Below, in pieces: positions 57,967 to 64,000 of a stretch of DNA of 64,000 bases. A program made the position numbers and the translations under genes. This DNA is from Liolophura sinensis. Taxonomy: Eukaryota > Mollusca > Polyplacophora > Chitonida > Chitonidae. The stretch spans positions 25,431,127-25,495,126 of the forward strand of contig NC_088297.1 in assembly GCF_032854445.1 (NCBI RefSeq). The letters are read 5' to 3'. The notes beneath the pieces were generated by a model. The model had not been told where the DNA came from. It did no database searches and saw only the letters and a program-made list of their open reading frames with translations. Each line of letters opens with the position of its first letter. The first letter of the stretch is position 1.

Positions 57967-58182
57967 AAATCAGTATCGAAGTCTATAGTTTCGTGTATCC
58001 AATCAGTATCCAAATATATAGTTTTGAGTATCAAATCAGTATTCAAATCTATGATCTCTTGTATCTAATCAGTATCCAAATATATAGTTTCGTGTATCCA
58101 ATGGGTATCCATATCCATGGTCACGTGTATCCAATCGGTATCCAAATCTGTAGTTTTGTGTATCCAATGAGTATCCAAATCT
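57967..58182 (+). repeat. 33-bp tandem repeat, about 6 copies
   Basis: Units contain GTATCCAATCAGTATCCAAA and TATAGTTTCGT; the copies vary at 10-20% of positions. The 63-codon open frame is a consequence of the 33-bp period. Confidence 0.9.
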
Positions 58183-58195
58183 AGTTTTTAAAAAA

Positions 58196-58320
58196 ACAGA
58201 CCCTGATATTCCAGTCGCTAAAGCGTCCGCTTCGGGACCAGTAGATCCAGGGTAAATCCTGGGTCTGGTCTCACCTTAGACCTTGTAACTTCTTTGTTAG
58301 GCGGAATTAGGGACAATAAT
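58196..58320 (+). mobile_element. SINE-B head fragment
   Basis: AGCGTCCGCTTCGGGACCAG, TAGATCCAGGGTAAATCC and TTGTAACTTCTTTGTTAGGC follow the first part of the element at 29726. The 3' end is missing. Confidence 0.75.
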
Positions 58321-61300
58321 AAACGCTAGAAATTTTTGGCAATCTCTTTATTAGAGACATAAAGTGAGAGGGTTTGATGGAATATTCGTCACACTTTAGC
58401 TTTTGTAGTGATAACTGATCACGTGTATTTAAATCGACAGTTAGACAACAAAAGACAGTTTATCTAATAAAAGCTAGAAGGCGAGATATGTAAATGCCAT
58501 TGACACGTCATGCAGGGCCCATCGATATATTTGCGACATGTATCTCTTTCTTCATAATTATTAGCATTCAGTCCGCTGAAATGCTATACCAAAAACCGAA
58601 CACCCCACTCAAGTCACGCTACATTGACAGTTCGACACTATAATCTGAAAGTCAACTCTGACATTTGTATGCTACTAGCAAACCACGAATGGAAGTTCCA
58701 AGTCGATAACCTTAAGATCCATTTCCAAACCAACCTAAATCGTCAATTCCCAAAAGAATATGTAAGAATTATTAAATAAATGGTAAATAAAACTGGTAAT
58801 ATGTATAAGAGAGAACCTAAGCCATTTGGAAGAAATTCATGCTTATTAATCTCTGATCATCTGTCCCAGAACGCTTCCAGGTTGTCTTCGTGAATTGGTA
58901 AAGCTCGGTTGTAAAAATGTAAAAACTGAAATAATATTTCGTGCGTGCATGCGTATGAGCCATGTCATTCTCTGCGTTATATGTGTCCCGTCTGAGTCAT
59001 ATTCCTCTAGGATTCATTTTCTCTCTCTCTGTCTTGCCTTAATGTAGGAACTGGGTTTCACTTTAAGTGTGGGCATTATGATACCCTTCAGATCTGAATC
59101 GATATAAATCCGTTTTCGTTATGGAGACTTTTAGCCCTTGATCCTTTTTCTCTTTGCATCAGTCCGCGTGGCGTCTTTTGCGCTCACGAGCAAACATGCT
59201 TATCAGGTTAAGGTTTTTAATCTTCGCCAAAAGCGTGACTTCGCAGGCCCGGAAAAGAAAATGTACAGCACATCCGGGTACTTTACCCGAAGGAAGTTAC
59301 CTGTCTGAAGAAAATGATATTTTCAAATTGTATATGTGCCTGAGGAAAACTTTTGATTAGTCACGAATGACCGAAACTGAAGGCTGTGATTAGAGAGATC
59401 GATGCCATGTTGACTTGGACCTCGCATAACTGGGATGACAGTGAGTACTGCGCATGTACAGAGCTGGGAGTTTTTACACAGGAAGTCTACCTTACTTTTG
59501 ATGGGGTCAATAATCTGTCCCTGCATCGATTGTCCAGTATAGTTTAGAAATACAGGAACTGCTTTATTAAGAAAAGGTATATAGTGTTTGGATTTCAGGG
59601 CATGAATTATATCGTAACATTTAACAGAAATACTAGCAGGTATTCTTCACGCAAACTACAGCACGACTAGTAAATAGCTTTATAGGTACGGTCGATGCAA
59701 ACGGCGCATGCGTAAGGCCAACAGTCGCCATTCGTGTGGGAAAGTGGTTGGATATAGGATACAATAAGCTCTTGTTCAGTTTACTTAAAAGTATGATCAG
59801 TAAGATAAAGAAGAAAGAAATGTGGCCACAACTTGTACAGTGCAAAATTAATCCTACCAGAGAGAATTTGGGAAAAGTGGACGTATCCGCACCATCCCCC
59901 AAAACAACAACAACGCCATCTCCTAACACTCATTCCAAAATGCTCTAACATTCAGCTTCTCTGCTCTACCAATTCTTCCAATTCTGAAATGAATTCACAG
60001 GTTTAATTGTTTCTCTTGAGCTGTAGGAGGATAGAACAAGCTCACTAAGAACTTGATCTGTTCGATGATAATTCATTCAATCATTTTTGTTTTCCGTATT
60101 AAATGGTGCATATTTATTTATTCATTTGATTGGTGTTTTACGCCGTAGAGTTTGTTTAGCCTCTGTTTTGCCGCCGGAGGATGAGGGCGAAGAGAAGGGG
60201 CCGGGCTGGGATCTGGGGGCGGGGAATGGGAGGCGGCAACTGTGCCGAGGATAACAGGTGTGATAGGCCCACTACAGTCTGTTTCTTTTAATTTATCTCT
60301 TGTATTCAGCCCTCTGTACAATCAGTCGCATTTACTACAAAACTTGCCTTTTGCTGGTGAAACGTTCGACACAAAGAACTCATTGCATCGGGTGACGTAA
60401 TAAATATTAAAAGAAAACAGTGAATTAAAAAAAAATATTCTTTTTTTCAAAAGTGTCTTTATGGATAACAACTTATAATTTGTTCCTAGCTTGATTCGTT
60501 ATCAAGCAAGTTGTTATCGGTAAAGAAACTTAGTGAAGTTATTCTGCCAACTTCTAGATTCATCTTAAAGAACTTGCATTTGCTTTGCAATAATATGGAC
60601 GTCTAGCATATCGATTTGTAGCTTGTGATTTTATGTGTTACTAACGAACGGCATTTATGTTAGAGAGTGTGAATAACTTTACAGCGAGCTGAATATATTT
60701 GACAAGTGGAAAGACTATAGTATTTCTCTGTGCTTGTGTTTGTGACTGTGAATTTGGTGAATGCCTCTGGTATTCAATTAAGATAGGACTCTTTGTTCTT
60801 GGTTCTCACCCTTATTTCTGAATGTCGATTTAAAAAACATGTTCAGTAAGGAAACCTGATCTAAGTTCTGTAAGGCTCAATGCAGGCCGCCATATTGGAA
60901 TAGCCGATTAGATAGAACTTTCTGCTATAACTTTTCGATCGGCGAATTGACTTTATGATTGAAATTTAAAAGACAAATAACTCACATACCTTCACATGAA
61001 ATAATCCTTGAACGAACTAAAGTATGCACCATATCACTTGTAGAACTCTTGACCGGTAACTTTGAGGTTTTGACGGGATGATTTTACCCCAAAGTAAGTT
61101 TGAATGAATTCTTGTCGTTTCATGCAATTGTGATTTTGATTGAGTGATTTCCTTTTTATACATAGTGATTTTGAATGAATATTTATGGATTAATACGACA
61201 TGGATAGTATTTCAGCCCTGTGATAGCGATTGTGATTTGGTCAGGTGGCTACATTTAATTGACCTATTTTATAGGTTTTAAGCCATACTGAAGAACAATT

Positions 61301-62465
61301 CACTGCACAGAACCGACAACGAAAACCATGGTAACTGCACTTAGGCAAGTACCTGACCAACCGCCTACCTGACCAACCGCCTGGCATGAAGCCTCCCACC
61401 ATAATGCTAGTCGCTGTGGTAGGGAGCGAAACATCAAATAAATAAACAAACAATAGATAAATATAGATAAATAGATAAATAAATAAACGTGAAACTTCTC
61501 CCGCGAGGTGAGAGAGAGAGAGGGAGAGAGCGAGGTCTTGACTGAAACCCGGGGACTCACTGAAACAAAGAACTGGCCTTTAGAAGGCACCGCCAGTTGG
61601 GGTACTTGCGAAGGCTATTTACCAAAAGTTGCTTCCCCTGAATTGAAGAATCGGTAGGACTGTGTTAATACTTATCGTTTTGTTCCACTTCATTTCAGCT
61701 TATTTGAGCCGTTTATTTCATTTCAGCTTATTTGAACCATTTATTCGATTTCACAACAGCTTAGATGAACCGAGATGAATCAAATAACCGGTCCGTGGTC
61801 GCATGAGTGAATTGTTATTCCAGTATGAGGTGGGAAGGGGTGGGGACGGGTGGGGAAGGGTGGGAAATCTTTCCTCTATATCACCATGGAGAAGTCTGTC
61901 ACATTCGGGTGATATTCGATAATCGATAATTTAACTAAGTACTGTATCAAAACAATTGGTTACCATGACAACTCTGCATTGTATGCAAAAGCATAACCTG
62001 ATACATGATTTGTTACCGTGCATAAATGTGGACACGGACTATACATTGAATATAAATATGACAAAATTGACTTCAGTAAGAGATACATGGAGATAAATAT
62101 TAGAAGAATAGCCGGTAATTCAAAGCTGACATAGGGAATAGAGGTAGATCAAAACTACTGCACCGTGCTTGGAGCGATCGATATACCTACTACTACGTTA
62201 TTATAGCCTTACGGTTTCCACATAAATTTAGATACACCTTCCTCAATTTAAATCACACCGACAAAACGCTGATTTCTTGACTGCAGGCTACTTATCACAC
62301 GAAACGCCATATTCAAAATATTCGTTGTCTTAGGCTGGATCTAACCCCGCACATTGTGCATTCCAGCCATGGGGGCTAGTAAACCTGTCTCTTTTCTTAT
62401 TGCGACCGGTGTTTATTTACATTATGTAGATTGAATCCGTCTTTAAACGCTGCATAAAACAAAAC
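58321..62465. other. unique non-coding stretch with SINE-A scraps
   Basis: A bare SINE-A tail lies at 60112-60149 (minus) and a short plus piece at 61390-61488 ending in a long AT-rich tail. A YY1-like word (GGCCGCCATATTGG) is at about 60885 and an X-box-like GTTACCATGACAAC at about 61960. A (GA)n run lies at 61510-61530. The longest frame (98 codons, minus, 59633-59929) has no motif. No gene is supported. Confidence 0.4.
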
Positions 62466-62836
62466 CACAAATATGCAACACACGGCAATAGATGACACCC
62501 AGAAATATATAACACATGGCAATAGATAACACTCAGAAGTATATAACACACAACAATTTATAACACCCAGAAGTACATAACACACAGCAATAGATAACAC
62601 CCAGACATATATAACACACAGCAATAGATAACGCCCAGAAATATATACCACACAGCGGCAGATAACTCAAAGAAGTATATAACACACAGCAATAGATAAA
62701 GCCCAGAAATATATAACACACAGCAACAGATAACTCAAAGAAGTATATAACACACAGCAATAGATAACACCCAGCAATATATAACACACAGCAATAGATA
62801 ATACACAGCAATATATAACAGAGCAGTATATGACAC
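62466..62836 (+). repeat. 34-bp minisatellite, about 11 copies
   Basis: The unit is about 34 bp with AGCAATAGATAACACCCAG and AAATATATAACACAC. Minus-strand frames (84 and 117 codons) encode repeated CVIYxWVLSIAV-like hydrophobic peptides and are repeat artefacts. Confidence 0.95.
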
Positions 62837-62896
62837 ACAGTATTCAACATTAACCTTTGACACCAGCATAAACATGCTGCATACATTTTTTTTTTT

Positions 62897-63127
62897 GATT
62901 TTTTTATGTTTTACGTCTTACTAAATTAAGAATATTTTACTCATACTACGGCTGTCAGCATTATGGTGCTAAGAAACAGCGCAAATCTCGAAGGAAACTC
63001 ACGACCAGCCTCAAGTTGCTGACAGACCTTCCCACGTACGGTCAGAGTGGTAGCCAGCATGAGCTGGACTTGAACTCACAGCGCCCGCATTGATGAGAGG
63101 CTTCTGGGTGATTGCACCGTGCTGTCG
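62897..63127 (-). mobile_element. near full-length SINE-A, minus orientation
   Basis: Reads on the plus strand from TTTATGTTTTACGTCTTAC through CATTATGGTGCTAAG, ACGACCAGCCTCAAG and CTTCCCACGTACGGTC to TGAGCTGGACTTGAACTCAC and the head ATTGATGAGAGGCTTC. All domains are present but diverged, so it is an older copy. Confidence 0.9.
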
Positions 63128-63640
63128 TATCACGAATTGACACGACGTTATTACAGTTTATCAAGGCATAGCTACGACTAAGTCGTAACAACGATTTAAG
63201 CCAGGGATAGATTTACAAAATGTCAAATCTGACTGACCAACGAATCAATGTGACCATTTTTGCGAATCAAGTTAATTTAGCAACAGATGTAATGGAATAA
63301 ACTCCACGCAAAAAGAACTAGAACGAGGTTATACGGCGTCTGACTCAAAGTAATCTTGTGGACAGTGTGCACGCCTAATAAATACAGCTATCACAGCTGA
63401 CAACGATGGCAGCGTTAAAGCAGTTTTACCTGTCACAGAAACGTGGTGTGTACAACACAACTCGAATACCTGCGTCATCATTCAGGCCGTCGACAGATTT
63501 GTCGTATTGCCACGACGCCTTCTCCAGGAATGACTAATGCCAGCTGCAGGACAGATCTCAAACAGTCCCCATTTTCACAATTATTATCATGCTTTTTGTA
63601 AGAAATAACGTTTTTGTAAGAAAAAAAAAACACGTGATCT
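63128..63640. other. unique stretch between two SINEs
   Basis: No open frame of note and no repeat. Nothing recognised. Confidence 0.5.
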
Positions 63641-63964
63641 TTATTTATATATTTATTTATTTGATTAGTGTTTTAGGCCGTGCTAAAGAATATTCACTTA
63701 TACGACGGCAGCCAGCATTATTGTGGGGGGAAAAACCTGGTAAAACCTAGGGGAAACCCACGACCATCCGCAGGTTGCTGGCAGACTTTCAAATGTACGG
63801 TCGGAGAGGTAGCCAGTGTGAGCTGGACTTGAACTCACGGCGACCGCATTGGTGAGAGGATCATGGGTCATTACGCTGCGCTAGCGCGTTAACCAACTGA
63901 GCCACAGAGGCCCATGGGTCATTACGCTGCGCTAGCACGCTAACTAACTGAGCCACGGAGGCCC
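63641..63964 (-). mobile_element. full-length SINE-A with a duplicated tRNA head
   Basis: The most complete copy. On the minus strand: tRNA-like head (CCGTGGCTCAGTTAGTTAGC), B box (GTGAGTTCAAGTCCAGC), body (GGATGGTCGTGGGTTTCC) and 3' domain ending in (TAAA)n at 63641. The first 50 bases of the head occur twice: 63863-63913 and 63914-63964 both read GGGTCATTACGCTGCGCTAG ... GAGCCAC, so the first part of the RNA-polymerase-III-promoter-like head is duplicated in tandem. Confidence 0.9.
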
Positions 63965-64000
63965 CCATCTTTACAACAACAGTTTATCTCCCCACGTCCT

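Noticed and set aside
61955-61985. X-box-like GTTACCATGACAAC, with similar words near 32900 and 38970
   Set aside because: The degenerate X-box consensus is expected many times by chance in 64 kb, so no regulatory claim is made on these alone.
63863-63964. tRNA-like sequences here and near 4020, 25200 and 50930 as tRNA genes
   Set aside because: A and B boxes are present but the cloverleaf does not form and most are joined to SINE bodies; they are SINE heads or fragments.

Overview
This is a 64 kb piece of nuclear DNA from an animal, most probably a mollusc and at least a lophotrochozoan. The evidence is spliced genes with GT/AG introns, many tRNA-derived SINEs ending in (ATAA)n, a 3' SINE domain that I associate with molluscan genomes, very large minisatellite arrays, and a Cys-loop ligand-binding-domain gene that resembles molluscan acetylcholine-binding proteins. 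There are no bacterial-style operons. The species cannot be fixed from the sequence alone. I ran no database search, so family calls rest on motif recognition.

Layout. Positions 1-6000 are mostly unique non-coding DNA, with a probable gene on the minus strand for a small acidic single-pass membrane protein (1824-2204). Positions 6015-9040 hold a plus-strand multi-exon gene whose introns join in phase. It encodes an acidic/serine-rich part followed by arginine-rich repeats with an N-P-x-Y-R motif, and its last exon shows two apparent compensating frameshifts. Positions 11928-17798 are a huge 45-bp satellite with higher-order structure, followed by a diverged 38-bp relative (17870-18345). Positions 20172-20580 may be a very small transcription unit (TATA box, initiator, intron, 31-codon ORF, AATAAA). 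Positions 21573-24431 carry the clearest gene: three minus-strand exons of a Cys-loop receptor extracellular domain that ends without the four-helix channel domain, so it is an AChBP-like ligand-binding protein. From 25 to 35 kb there are a tetranucleotide microsatellite, several short minisatellites and SINEs, one of which is inserted inside a minisatellite. Positions 35-54 kb are largely unique non-coding sequence with a few weak exon candidates, a 1.2 kb array of a 25-bp near-palindromic unit and two stretches that look like candidate regulatory elements. Positions 54209-57829 are a 46-bp array with an AATAAA in many units. The last 6 kb hold another minisatellite and two near full-length SINEs.

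Tandem arrays add up to roughly 15 kb, nearly a quarter of the window. Most long open frames lie inside such arrays and exist because the unit length is a multiple of three (45, 33, 42) or because the unit lacks stops; they are not counted as genes. Only the Cys-loop gene is supported by several independent features (family motifs, phase-matched introns and good splice sites). The 6-9 kb gene is supported by matching phases and composition. The remaining candidate exons are weak.
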